From contig BJOX01000148.1 of the NCBI GenBank assembly GCA_009731375.1, positions 102,037 to 166,036 on the forward strand: a stretch of 64,000 bases of DNA. The letters are read 5' to 3'. Below are positions 31,011-41,035 of this stretch, in pieces. The DNA is from Paulinella micropora. Taxonomy: Eukaryota; Cercozoa; Imbricatea; Euglyphida. Every line of letters starts with the position of its first letter. Within the stretch, counting starts at the first letter, position 1. A program made the translations under genes and the position numbers. The notes beneath the pieces were generated by a model. The model did not search any database and was not told the DNA's origin. It saw only the letters and a program-made list of their open reading frames with translations.

Positions 31011-32351
31011 TCTTTTTGTTTAAGCAATCTCGCACTTCGTCGCACTGGTTTTGTTTCTGCCGATTGCTTCTTGTGGTTTTGCTTCTTTTTTCTCTTTGAT
31101 AAACTTATTAACAATAACGGCTCCAATCTTGCTTAATTGTCGTAGTTTAGTATTTGTTATTCTTCCCCCGTAATCATTGTAAATTTGTTCAAGCAATTTT
31201 TACTTATCCTCTCTAGTACTAGCCCTTTTGCCTAATGATTGATATTTGTTTTCTTCTTCTTCTCCGTTTTCGCTTTCAGTTTCATTAATATTATTTAAAT
31301 CCAAACATAAATCAATTTTCCTTCGTAATTCCTCTAGTTCGCTTTTAAGCCCTTCTTCCATCATCTCTCGTGGATCTAACACATTCACCCACGAATATGA
31401 AAAACTAGTCAGTAAATCGCCATGACCAAGAACATTTGAAACCCATGTATTAAAATTCTCTAGTTTAGGATTGGCGAAATTACTATACGACAAACTAGCA
31501 TATAGTTTCCGCAGCATACTACTCTTCTGTGTGTATTCCGATAGCCAAGGGAAGATTTTGATAATTCTTTTGTTTAGTTCATTATTCTTTTGTTTATCAA
31601 GCACACCCTCGTTGTTAATGATAACTGCTTTTTTCTTTTTGAATTGAATTTACTTGTTCAATTACGAATTCAGGAGTAAAAAGAACAACAGGTCTGTCAG
31701 TCCAATTCTATTTTTGCCCTTCTTTCTTTTTTGCTAGGTTGTTTACCCTCAGCCAACTTGGTTTGTCTGGTATTAATTCATATGTGTTTTTATCAAATAT
31801 TTCCACAGGCCTTGCTCCAATTGCTATCATCAAAGCAAGTAGTTTAAGATAAGGGTCATTACTTAGTATCATATCATTCATTTTAGCCATTACATCACGA
31901 ACATCAATTTTTATTTTTTGTTCATTTTTTGCTTTGACATCTTTCTTATACCCCTCAACAATATCAATTCGTTCATCTTCATTCAGATTAAAATACTTAT
32001 CCAGTTTGCTCATTTCATATACTTTTTCACTTTGATAAGGCTCTATTGCTTTAAAAAATTTTCTTACTTCAGAAAGTCNNNNNNNNNNTAAAAAATTTCT
32101 TACTTCAGAAAGTCTTTGCCTTCTACTATTTAAATTAGGATACACAATAGCATATTTAGGATATATGACTTTTAGTGCCTCAAGTGCATCTTCATCACTC
32201 GTTGGTGTGCTAAAGATATGATAGCATTATGAAACGCGACACTTGGTTTCCCCTCACTATCGTAGAAGTTGGACACGACTTCATAAATTTTATTTTCAGT
32301 AGTAGCAACTCTTAACTGCCTAACAAATTTCTTATCATCTTCGCTCCACAT
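31007..32351 (-). pseudogene. Tyrosine recombinase, possibly protelomerase-like
   Basis: Starts MWSEDDKKFVRQLRVATT (32351); pieces in several frames down to 31007, crossing a 10-N gap at 32079. The catalytic half has LLALMIAIGARPVEIF (Arg), a Lys-rich strand after WLRVNNLAKKK, SSMLRKLYASLSYSN (second Arg) and NVLGHGDLLTSFSYSWVNV, where His and Tyr are nine residues apart as in tyrosine recombinases. The missing HxxR His and the RKLYASLSY...LGH...SYS wording resemble telomere resolvases of linear phages more than lambda-type integrases. The C-terminus is basic (RRSARLLKQKD). It would integrate the element or resolve its ends. Confidence 0.6.
32052..32114. repeat. Duplicated contig ends with one-base homopolymer difference
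   Basis: 27 bases before the gap (32079-32088) recur as 26 bases after it; the only difference is one T in a run. Two contigs therefore cover the same genomic bases and disagree in a homopolymer, which shows directly that some frameshifts here are sequence errors. Confidence 0.85.
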
Positions 32352-32450
32352 CTTAGTGTATATAAGACAGGTTTTATATTATTTTAATTATTTTAAATTA
32401 TAAATCCAAATAAACCCTTATATTCTTCTTAAATGTTGTTAAAAACGATT

Positions 32451-32734
32451 CGGACAGGGTCGGAAGCAATCTGAGAGAGAATATTTTTGTTAGTATTAAT
32501 GAAGGCCGAGCGTCCGAGTCACACCCCCCCGGGGCGGAAATATTTTTTCTCTATTGTAATAAAAGTAGAGAGGTAACATAATTTTTCATTTCTTAATAAA
32601 AGGTCGGACAGGTCGGACACTATAAAAATTAGATAATAGGAAGAAGAATAATATAATAAATACCGAAATTTAGTTCTTAAAAAGTGGCCGACCTTTAAAA
32701 AATGGGGTCGGACACGACTCGGCCAGGTCGGACA
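32451..32734. repeat. Dispersed GGTCGGACA repeats
   Basis: The 9-mer GGTCGGACA or close variants occurs at 32457, 32602, 32611, 32706 and 32726 on the plus strand and as GGCCGACCT (inverse) at 32686, with related GGCCGAGCGTCCGAG at 32504. It is GC-rich inside an AT-rich gap and lies directly upstream of the recombinase gene. Such iterons often bind replication or recombination proteins. Confidence 0.6.
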
Positions 32735-32823
32735 GAATACAAACAAGATTATTTTCGTCTCGCCTGCTCTTATATTCAATCATTTAATTATGTATTAAGC
32801 ATACACGATACATCGTGTATATA

Positions 32824-33156
32824 ATGAGTTCTACCATAGAAGAAATAAAGGCTGTGTTTAATCTCCCTGATCCAAGGAGGCAACGATATAGAGCAAAGTA
32901 TGTGGAAAATAAGGAGAAAATTAAAGAGCATCAAAGGAAATATAGAGAAGCAAATAAAGATAAGATAAATAAACAACGAAGGGAATATTATAAGAAAAAT
33001 ATAGATAAGATCCAAGAGCAACAGAAGAAATATAGAGAAATTAATAAGGAAGTATTATGCAAATACAAAGAAGATTAATATCTTAAAGAGAAGCAGAAAG
33101 AGAAGCAGAAAGAAACAAATCCTAATATTGAATATTTAAAATCCCTTCAATTCTGA
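32824..33156 (+). pseudogene. Charged repeat protein without GIY-YIG domain
   Basis: Starts MSSTIEEIKAVFNLPDPRRQ, then KYREANKDKI-type charged repeats as in the two GIY-YIG proteins. An in-frame TAA at 33076-33078 is followed by continuing same-style sequence (YLKEKQKEKQKETNPNIEYL) to a TGA at 33154-33156, so a nonsense mutation probably truncates it. It has no nuclease domain. Paralogue or fragment of the GIY-YIG group; function unknown. Confidence 0.5.
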
Positions 33157-33357
33157 TCATATTAGCAAAATAATATCGTTATGGCTGAGCCGGTGCCACC
33201 AATTTTGGTCAAGAAGGATTTTTTTTGCCGATCGTCCAAGGAGAAAAGCAAAAAGTAAAACTCTTTTTTTCCCCTTACTCGTGTGGCTATCGCCCCCTCC
33301 CCCCACGAACTTCGTTCGTTGCCCCCCCTCCCCCGTTTGGTGTGTTTGATGATCATT

Positions 33358-33740
33358 TATGTATATGGACTTGTCTATTCGTATATTAAATACAAGCACA
33401 GAAAAACAGAAAAATACACACAGGAAGACAGGAAACACACACAGGAAGCATAAAAACGGCCCATGTTTTACAAAAATACGAAAAACTAAGCAGACTAAGC
33501 CTTATTTAGACAAAATAACGACAAATTCATATAAATGAAATTTATATATATTTTTTAGAATAAAAAATATGAATTTGTCGTCATTTTGTCTAAATCTTCC
33601 TTAGTCTGCTTAGTTTGTCGTATTTTTGTAAAACAAAGGTATGTTTTATGCTTCCTGTGTGTGTTTTCTGTTTTCCAGTGCTTGTTTTTCTGTTTTTCTG
33701 TGCTTGTATTTAATATACGAATAGACTTGTCCATATATGT
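33358..33740. repeat. Long imperfect palindrome
   Basis: Left arm 33358-33532 and right arm 33567-33740 are reverse complements at roughly 85-90% identity over ~175 bp, around a 34-bp AT-rich centre. Shared landmarks include TTCGTATATTAAATACAAGC, ACAGGAAGCATAAAA and ACTAAGCAGACTAAG. It carries no credible gene. It lies 1.0 kb from the recombinase gene and could be a telomere junction, abutting terminal inverted repeats, or a foldback element. Confidence 0.8.
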
Positions 33741-33744
33741 AAAG

Positions 33745-35400
33745 GATATATTCATGTCTTCGCTGTCGTCTTGCATTATGTTTGCCTGTATATATGATGC
33801 CTGTATGTGGGGGACTGTGTGAGGGAGGGAGGCATGCTTTGGCCTACTATGGTAGAGTGATTAGTATGTCTCGAGTATGTGGTCCGTATTCAATGGGCTA
33901 CATGCCCGAGGCGTGCTAAGCTCTTCTTCCTAGTGTGAGCCTTACGTGCATCCTTGCCCCCATAAGTCCCATGCCTAACTAGGGGGGGTCATTTTTAGTC
34001 TTATTATTTGTACTGGTGACCTTACTGCGCTTACAGTTACAGTGTAGCTATTTGGCCGAACTCCACAGGAGACGTAGGGTAGCTCACTTGCGCTTGTTTA
34101 TCTACTTGATACAGTTGTTAGTTACGGATTGCGGTAGGACACTGACTCGTAAGGGAGTCTAATTAAGGGGAGCATTGGACATTAATTAGACCCTTTCTCC
34201 TCAGTTATGTCCATTATTACTTTATTATCCGTTAGTAGTATTAATAGTTGTTTCTGTTATTAGTATTATTAGTTGTTAATACAGTCAATTGTAGTACTTA
34301 TCCTGGTACTGGTGACACCAGCTTTTACCATTACCCCTTTTACCCATATCCGTACGTTACGTGGGTCAATTGTGGAAGGTACATCTTTTGTGACGTCGTC
34401 AGTTGGACAGGCGGGAATTGTTTCAGTATTGTTAAATTCTTCGTGTTTGGAAGTCACAAGCCGGTTTAAGACGGGAAGCAATGGCGGAGGTTTTTGTCCA
34501 TTGTTTATAGGCCCCGGAATGTAGTATGGAGTCCAAGCTTCCAAGCTCCCCCCCGGCATATCCTCAGTTATCCTAATATAACATTAAAACCAGAAGTATG
34601 ATTTCTTCATGTAATATTAATACTTCGGAAGAATTCCTATGATCATGAGTCGAAGTTATAACATTGGGAAAGTTAATTATATCCTAGTCCACTGCAGCAT
34701 AACCGTATAGTTACGTAGTAGCTCCGCTTCACTCTCCTAGGTACTTAATACTTAGTACTTGAATTATTCCTGTATTACCATATTTTCTGGTACTGGTGGC
34801 AAATTGCCTTTATGTTCATATATTGCCAATTTGGTGAGGTTGGTTTCCTTTTTGGTTCTTTTGAATCTCAGTGTGACTCACTAAAATAATGCAGGTAGAC
34901 AACTGGGATCCCGGAGCCTCCGGTTAACATGCTAGTTTTCCCACCCGGACCTTTAAATTTCTCCAACTACGAGCCTTGTTAGTGCGTCCCCTGCGAGGAG
35001 CCTAACGGAAGGAGGGGGTAGGACTCGAAGCGGGAAGGAGTCTGCAGTGTGACGTGGCTTCGCAAGTCAGAGCTGGCGTCAGTGCCAGAAGGGCAGAAGG
35101 TAAGTACCTTTTTTGGGGGGTCATTTTTCAAGAAAAATGCCCCGCCAAAAAAAGGTTATTCAATCCAAATCATCAAATTCAACAACGAATATAAATCGAA
35201 GAGAAAAAAAATCGACGAAGGAGATAAATCGAAGAGAATTCAAAAAGGAAGAGAAATGAAAGAGAAAAGGAATCGAAGAGGAAGAGAAAAATTACCTGTT
35301 AGTAGTAGCAGCCATCACCCAGTGGCACCTCCATCGCGAAGAAAACAAACCTACCATCACACATACTGTATGAGGTAGGGTTTTTAAAGTCTCCCACGAC
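33745..35400. other. Intergenic stretch between the two elements, no gene seen
   Basis: About 1.65 kb with intermediate GC and no open frame with coding character. CTGGTACTGGTG-type words recur (34010, 34305, 34790). AGAAGGTAAGTACC at 35094-35107 looks like a eukaryotic splice donor. It may be ordinary host sequence. Confidence 0.4.
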
Positions 35401-35422
35401 TTTCTAATTTTTCAACTATCGC

Positions 35423-35491
35423 TCACGAGGAGGCATATTAAACTTTTCACTCACGAGGAGGCGTATTAAACTTTTCACTCCGAGGAGGCAT
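35423..35491. repeat. 28-bp tandem repeat
   Basis: TCACGAGGAGGCATATTAAA followed by CTTTTCAC is repeated at 35423 and 35451, with a third shortened unit at 35479. GCTCACGAG recurs at 35971. It lies at the left edge of the Polinton and may mark its terminal region. Confidence 0.6.
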
Positions 35492-35524
35492 AAAAAATCA
35501 ATTAACTGACCTCACCGTAATGCC

Positions 35525-35956
35525 CTATTCATATTCGTGTTTGATAGCCAAACAAGCTTGTGTAAAGGTAGACCCTTCTTCAACAAGGGATTCTATCTCT
35601 TCGATATCATATCCTTCAACTAATTCTCTGTTCTGTTTCTTCCACAGTTTCATCAATTTTCTTTCTTCTTCAATCTTTCTCAATCTTTTCTTTCTTCTTC
35701 TGTCTTTCATCACATCTTCTTCAATCTCGTCTTGTTCCTTCTTCTTCTTCATTAAAATGACATCAATCGCACTAAGTCGTTCTTTCTTCTTTTCCAATGC
35801 GATCTTCATTTCTTCAATTAGGTCTTCATCTTTCTCAATCTCTTTCCTCGCTTTTATCTTCATTTCCTTCAGTCTCTTCATCGAATATCCGTCTTCGAAC
35901 TGTTCAATCCATTCTTCTTTTCCTTTAACATTGTTTGGTATCAGATTAAAAGACAT
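35525..35956 (-). CDS. Charged coiled-coil protein
   Basis: Start chosen at MSFNLIPNNVKGKEEWIEQF (35956) because the upstream extension is hydrophobic and low-quality. 143 residues, strongly Lys/Glu-rich with heptad-like spacing over residues 25-110 (KARKEIEKDEDLIEEMKIAL), ending STFTQACLAIKHEYE. First gene at the left edge of the Polinton. Probably a coiled coil; no family recognised. Confidence 0.45.
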   Translation of the reverse strand: MSFNLIPNNVKGKEEWIEQFEDGYSMKRLKEMKIKARKEIEKDEDLIEEMKIALEKKKERLSAIDVILMKKKKEQDEIEEDVMKDRRRKKRLRKIEEERKLMKLWKKQNRELVEGYDIEEIESLVEEGSTFTQACLAIKHEYE

Positions 35957-36236
35957 GAGGGGTTTTTTTTGCTCACGAGTGAGGTCCAGCACGCACAAAA
36001 AAAAAAGACCAAAAGACGAAAAGACAAAAAGATGATTTTCGTATATTCGTCTAAAAAAGTAGCGACTGTTCAATTCTATTGCCTATCATAATTATTTTTA
36101 TCGGGTTTTTCGTTAAAATTATTGAAGTAAACCGTCCGCACCTTATCTGGTCCAGAAAAAACCGACACCAAAATCAACCGCCAAAAATCCTCGCGTTCTC
36201 GTCATTCTCTCAGTTTTCGTCGTGAGCAGAAGTGTG

Positions 36237-36886
36237 ATGGACGATTTAGCGGAGGCTTTCGCAGTAGCGCAAATCGTCGACCCTGCCCCCGTCCAGCCCG
36301 ACCCTGCCCCCGCCGACCCTGCTCCCATCCAGCCCGCCCCTGTCGACCCTGCCCGGTATCGAACTGCTTGGAGCGGTGCTTCTTGGCTCGTTTCCGGACC
36401 CGACGGCCGCGCTTGGCTTCCGCCCTCGTGCTGCCCCCCTCTGCAGGTGCTTGCGCAGGTTGGTCCCCCACTGCACTGGCCGCCGANNNNNNNNNNGACC
36501 CTGCCCCCGTCCAGCCCGACCCTGCCCCTGCCCCCGTCCAACCCAACCTGAACAGATGGAACTATTTCCAAAATTTTCCGAGAGTTAGGCCTGTAACCGA
36601 CAGACCGAGAGATTTTTTTGTCGCTGTGAGAATGAATGTAAATATTCTTGTCAGGTTAAAGAACAAAGATTGGGACTCAAATTCAGACCCTGATGAACGA
36701 TTTTTTGACGAATTTAGCCTTTACAGATGGGTTAGAGTTGATGGAACCGTTAGAAATCCGAGGGCGAGACAAAACTTTCTAGTATGTTTCGGCGATGACG
36801 AGTATCTCATTTTGCCTTCAATCACTGCGATCAGCAGAGTGTTGCAAGAACGAACTACAGAAATAAAATGGATTGTTTCTGTTTAA
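36237..36886 (+). pseudogene. Protein with Pro-rich DPAPVQP repeats, broken by gap
   Basis: ATG at 36237 gives MDDLAEAFAVAQIVDPAPVQ with Asp-Pro-Ala repeats. After the 10-N gap (36487-36496) the same repeats resume in another frame and lead into a globular C-terminus (FFVAVRMNVNILVRLKNKDW, RFFDEFSLYRWVRVDG, YLILPSITAISRVLQERTTE). The 36355-36486 stretch does not fit either side and may be a misjoined repeat-containing piece. Convergent with the integrase gene. No domain recognised. Confidence 0.4.
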
Positions 36887-36888
36887 AT

Positions 36889-37854
36889 CTACAAATCTAA
36901 TATTACTTTCGCTTTCCGTTCTCTTTTGCTTGTCCGGACATTTCCCTCATCAATGTCTGCTCTCTTCAACTGTTCTTTTGTTTTCTTTTCTTTCGTTATT
37001 TCTTTTACTTGTTCTTTTATTTGTTTTTCTTCGTCTACCGGTTTGTCGAACTGAGTCTTTAATAATTCCCGGGGGCTTACTAACTCATCCGAATTTAATA
37101 TCAACTTGAAACCGGAACGCCCCACGACGGTATAAATCTGTTTGCTGTATTGCTTACCACCCCTTAGAAAATAAATTCCTCGTTAGCTCCTTTCGCACCT
37201 TATCTCCCTTTTGCAATTCGTCAATTAAATGGTCCCGTTGAATTCTTTTTTTGTTTATATTTATCCCCTTAAATACATCAATCGGTCGAGCTTGAATTGC
37301 TCTATGATGTCGCATATTATAAGCATCAACCATATCGTCAATATAAGTCAGCCAGTCAAAATTACCGTTAGTTTCAAATAATATGTCCAGCCATCTCCGT
37401 ATTGTTCTTATAACCCGGTCAACGATTGCAAGCGCCCGATGGTCGCCCACTTCAACAGTCCTATGCTCAATATTATTCTCTCTGAAATAATCCTTCACAG
37501 CTCCTTTATATTCACTTCTGCTGTCGGGTACGGTATAGATTTTAAAGCTAAATAAACTTCTTTCGCCGTTTTGTTTTTAAGTGGTTTAATGATTAAAAAT
37601 CGGCTGTGTGTGTCTATCCAAAACAACATCCAAGCATAGCCTTTATTACCTTTCTTGTCTTTAAGTTTTGACATATCGGCGAGGTCTACGAAAACTTGCT
37701 TTAGTGGTTTGTCTGCCCATATCGTATTCCATTTATCAGTCGGTAATCTTTTTTGGTAATGTGTTTCTAATGCTTGTTGTTCCTTTCTTTCATCCGCATC
37801 CTCCACAGCTTCATCTGTACTATTGTTTTGTGGATTGCTATGTTTGTGGTCCAT
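36889..37854 (-). pseudogene. Retroviral-type (rve) integrase of the Polinton
   Basis: Three frames, 37854-37495, 37498-37154 and 37125-36889, make one integrase of about 320 residues. First Asp is in VFVDLADMSKL; after a frameshift in an A run near 37545 the second is in TVPDSRSEYKGAVKDYF, matching the usual DxGxEF; the third acidic position is Asp, not Glu, in HRALAIVDRVIRTIRR. After a G-run frameshift near 37147 the C-terminus reads KQYSKQIYTVVGRSGFKLIL and VSPRELL, the chromodomain-preceding beta barrel typical of such integrases. ATG directly abuts the stop of the zinc protein gene. Confidence 0.78.
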
Positions 37855-38112
37855 CTAATACTTAATGACACCTAATGCTTTATCCTTATATATTAATCTT
37901 TCTTTTTTTTCTAGTTCAAAACAATAATTAGAACAAAACTCATAAGTATAAAATCGGTCGAATGTATCATCAATGGCTGTAATCTGTCTGTTAGCTAAAC
38001 ACAAAGTTAATCCACACACATAGCAACTATTGAATACGTAATCGTGATGATTATATAAATACTCCATAATGTGTAAACGAACATCGAGAGGTAAGTTTTT
38101 TATCTTATTCAT
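37855..38112 (-). CDS. F-box-like small zinc protein next to integrase
   Basis: 85 residues from MNKIKNLPLDVRLHIMEYLY (F-box-like LP-D---I), then CYVCGLTLC, TFDRFYTYEFCSNYCFELEK and the end LGVIKY. Two Cys pairs could bind zinc. Start chosen because a divergent gene begins 8 bp upstream and the longer frame adds only low-quality sequence. The stop is immediately followed by the integrase ATG. Homologous to 30734-31010, which abuts the recombinase of the PLV. Function unknown. Confidence 0.62.
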   Translation of the reverse strand: MNKIKNLPLDVRLHIMEYLYNHHDYVFNSCYVCGLTLCLANRQITAIDDTFDRFYTYEFCSNYCFELEKKERLIYKDKALGVIKY

Positions 38113-38120
38113 TATATAGT
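38113..38120. promoter_or_regulatory. Minimal divergent promoter
   Basis: Only 8 bp (TATATAGT plus flanks) separate the divergent start codons of the zinc protein and DUF5754 genes, so promoter elements must lie within or very near the coding starts. Confidence 0.35.
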
Positions 38121-38359
38121 ATGAGATTTTCAAAGTCGGGGGTAAAAAATAAAAAATATACAATTACTACACCGAAAGGAAAAATAATTCATTTCGGCGA
38201 TACCCGATATGAGCATTACATTCACATCTCGACCATCTAGACAAAGAAAGAAGAAGAAATTACAGAGCGAGAGCAAAAACTATAAGAAATTCAAAAGGGG
38301 AATTAACATACAACAATCCAGAGTATGCTAATTATTATTCTTATCATTATTTGTGGTAG
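38121..38359 (+). pseudogene. DUF5754-type protein, Polinton copy
   Basis: Reads MRFSKSGVKNKKYTITTPKG, then KIIHFGDTRYEHY; after a frameshift near 38255 RKKKNYRARAKTIRNSKGEL and ends YYSYHYLW. The KKYxI...IxFGxxxYxxY...YRAR...YHLLW layout matches the PLV copy at 20680-21175 and the DUF5754 family. Too broken to appear as a single open frame. Function unknown. Confidence 0.58.
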
Positions 38360-38379
38360 TTTCAAAACTTTAAAAATAT

Positions 38380-38885
38380 CTTAGATGTATCATTATTTTC
38401 TTTTTTTGATTTCTCGGGTTGCTGATTGTAAACATTAACTGATATTATGTTTGATTTCTTACATTTACCCTTCTTAGGCTTAGGCTTTCCTCTTCTTCGC
38501 TTTCGCTTTCACTATCCTCACTTTCCTCCAGTTCTGGTATTTTCTTTTTTACCACTTTCTTCGCTTTCTTCTGTTTAGTCTTAAGTTTCATACCCGCAAC
38601 ACGTCGTGCAACAATATCTACAAAGTCCTGTTCGACCTCTTCCTCGTCCGAACTGCTTTCCTCAATCGGCTCACCATCTCTGCCATCTATCATATCCCTC
38701 GCCAACTGCTTCTTAGTAATGTGCTCCATCCGCTGTTCCTCCGTCATTTCTTTTACATTCTTCACCTCTTCCTCCGCTGGTAATTCCTTAGCCCTTTCAA
38801 TCTTTCTTTGCTTAGCCTGTTTCTTCTTTGCCTCCCAACCCTTTTCAAGATTCTTCATTGCGACCTCTCTATAACCTCTCGGCAT
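38380..38885 (-). pseudogene. Charged protein, acidic then basic
   Basis: Starts MPRGYREVAMKNLEKGWEAK. Lys-rich helix, then an acidic SSSDEEEVEQDFVDIV segment, a basic KTKQKKAKKVVKKKIP stretch and a Glu/Ser run. After a frameshift near 38490 a Lys-rich tail (KPKPKKGKCKKSN) is readable to about 38380. Low complexity; possibly a DNA-binding or core protein. It is divergent from the fibre gene. Confidence 0.4.
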
Positions 38886-38905
38886 TTTCTATTTGTTTAT
38901 ATTAT

Positions 38906-41035
38906 TATACAAAATAATATTATTTAGTTTTTATTAATAAACAATTTTTTAACAAATATAATAATGAGTCAATTCAAAAGTTTATTAGGTCTTAATGAGC
39001 TGGCTGTTGATAGTCTAAATATAACTAACCTTGATTTAACGAACACGAACATAGTGTGCTTAAACACAGAGAGAGTACCAGAAGATGCTGGCCCTGTAAA
39101 TCTTTATTACACTGACGGCCGATTCGATGCGAGGCTGTCTACCAAAAGCACGGGAGACATCAAAGAAGGAAGCCGTTTATACTATACAGAGCAACGAGTA
39201 AGGGACAACGACGAGGTTAAAGCCTCAACTCAACACCGCTCTAATACAAGTAATCCTCATCAAACCAGCCTTTATAATTTGATAGACACAAACATATCCG
39301 CACAAACAGTCGGGCAATACTTAACTTATAATGATGTGGATGGTAAATGGAGGAATACCTACCTCGGGTCAATTGACACACTTTCTGATGTAGTCATAAC
39401 CGCACCAATAGCAATGAATAGTTATCTAACATATAATTCAATAAACTGGGTAAATAAAACCTTTCCGATAAATGTGGATGAATTCGGCAACATTAGTATG
39501 GGCGGATATTTGAACATAACAGGAGCTAATTTACTAAATACAAAAGATGTTGATGATTGGATAACAGAACACATAGCGAACAATGCGAAAGTGTCCGCAG
39601 ATGGTTCAATAAACACACACAGCGATGTGTTAATTACGGGCACACCCGCCGATAACCAGCTGCTAATTTATAGCACGGGACAATGGAAAAATGTTGCTTC
39701 ACCTTTTCTTAGATTAGATGGGAACGGCAAACATGACGGGCGGATTAAACATGAACCTTCAAAACATTACGAATGTGGGTTCGCTAAATGGCAGGGTTGT
39801 CTCAACTTTGTTTACAGAGCACGATGCGAACAAGGCAAAAGTATCGGCAGATGGTAGCATAGACACACACAGCGATGTTATCATATCAACAGCAGCAGAC
39901 AACCAATTACTCATTTATAGCACTGGGCGATGGAGAAATGTTGCTTCACCTTTCTTAGATTAGATNNNNNNNNNNTATACAAAATAATATTATTTAGTTT
40001 TTATTAATAAACAATTTTTTAACAAATATAATAATGAGTCAATTCAAAAGTTTATTAGGTCTTAATGAGCTGGCTGTTGATAGTCTAAATATAACTAACC
40101 TTGATTTAACGAACACGAACATAGTGTGCTTAAACACAGAGAGAGTACCAGAAGATGCTGGCCCTGTAAATCTTTATTACACTGACGGCCGATTCGATGC
40201 GAGGCTGTCTACCAAAAGCACGGGAGACATCAAAGAAGGAAGCCGTTTATACTATACAGAGCAACGAGTAAGGGACAACGACGAGGTTAAAGCCTCAACT
40301 CAACACCGCTCTAATACAAGTAATCCTCATCAAACCAGCCTTTATAATTTGATAGACACAAACATATCCGCACAAACAGTCGGGCAATACTTAACTTATA
40401 ATGATGTGGATGGTAAATGGAGGAATACCTACCTCGGGTCAATTGACACACTTTCTGATGTAGTCATAACCGCACCAATAGCAATGAATAGTTATCTAAC
40501 ATATAATTCAATAAACTGGGTAAATAAAACCTTTCCGATAAATGTGGATGAATTCGGCAACATTAGTATGGGCGGATATTTGAACATAACAGGAGCTAAT
40601 TTACTAAATACAAAAGATGTTGATGATTGGATAACAGAACACATAGCGAACAATGCGAAAGTGTCCGCAGATGGTTCAATAAACACACACAGCGATGTGT
40701 TAATTACGGGCACACCCGCCGATAACCAGCTGCTAATTTATAGCACGGGACAATGGAAAAATGTTGCTTCACCTTTTCTTAGATTAGATGGGAACGGCAA
40801 ACATGACGGGCGGATTAAACATGAACCTTCAAAACATTACGAATGTGGGTTCGCTAAATGGCAGGGTTGTCTCAACTTTGTTTACAGAGCACGATGCGAA
40901 CAAGGCAAAAGTATCGGCAGATGGTAGCATAGACACACACAGCGATGTTATCATATCAACAGCAGCAGACAACCAATTACTCATTTATAGCACTGGGCGA
41001 TGGAGAAATGTTGCTTCACCTTTCTTAGATTAGAT
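38906..41035. repeat. 1060-bp perfect duplication across a 10-N gap
   Basis: 38906-39965 and 39976-41035 look identical base for base at an offset of 1070, with a 10-N gap (39966-39975) between. It contains the promoter region and first third of the fibre gene. Perfect identity ending exactly at the gap shows two overlapping contigs placed in tandem, not a biological repeat. Confidence 0.9.

Larger units (their letters stand above)
12120..33157. mobile_element. Polinton-like virus (PLV), integrated and decayed
   Basis: AT-rich block encoding major capsid protein, minor capsid protein, FtsK/HerA-type packaging ATPase, D5-like primase-helicase and a tyrosine recombinase, the core set of PLVs. 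It lacks PolB, DDE integrase and the adenovirus-type protease. Gene density is high, and divergent genes share intergenic gaps of 8-50 bp. Boundaries are estimates from composition and gene content: left near 12.1 kb, right after the last coiled-coil gene at 33156, or possibly at the palindrome 33358-33740. Confidence 0.8.

Noticed and set aside
33157-33822. Two mirrored ORFs sharing FCFSVLVFNIRID
   Set aside because: They are the two arms of the palindrome translated outward; the similarity is due to the inverted repeat.
35049-35378. 109-codon ORF near a splice-donor-like site
   Set aside because: Low-complexity Lys/Arg sequence with no supporting similarity or context; host exon possible but unsupported.
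33745-35400. tRNA or snRNA gene in the inter-element region
   Set aside because: No cloverleaf, A/B box pair or polymerase III terminator arrangement could be found by eye.
38964-39965. A second fibre gene copy in tandem
   Set aside because: Perfect duplicate bounded by a 10-N gap, hence an assembly overlap.
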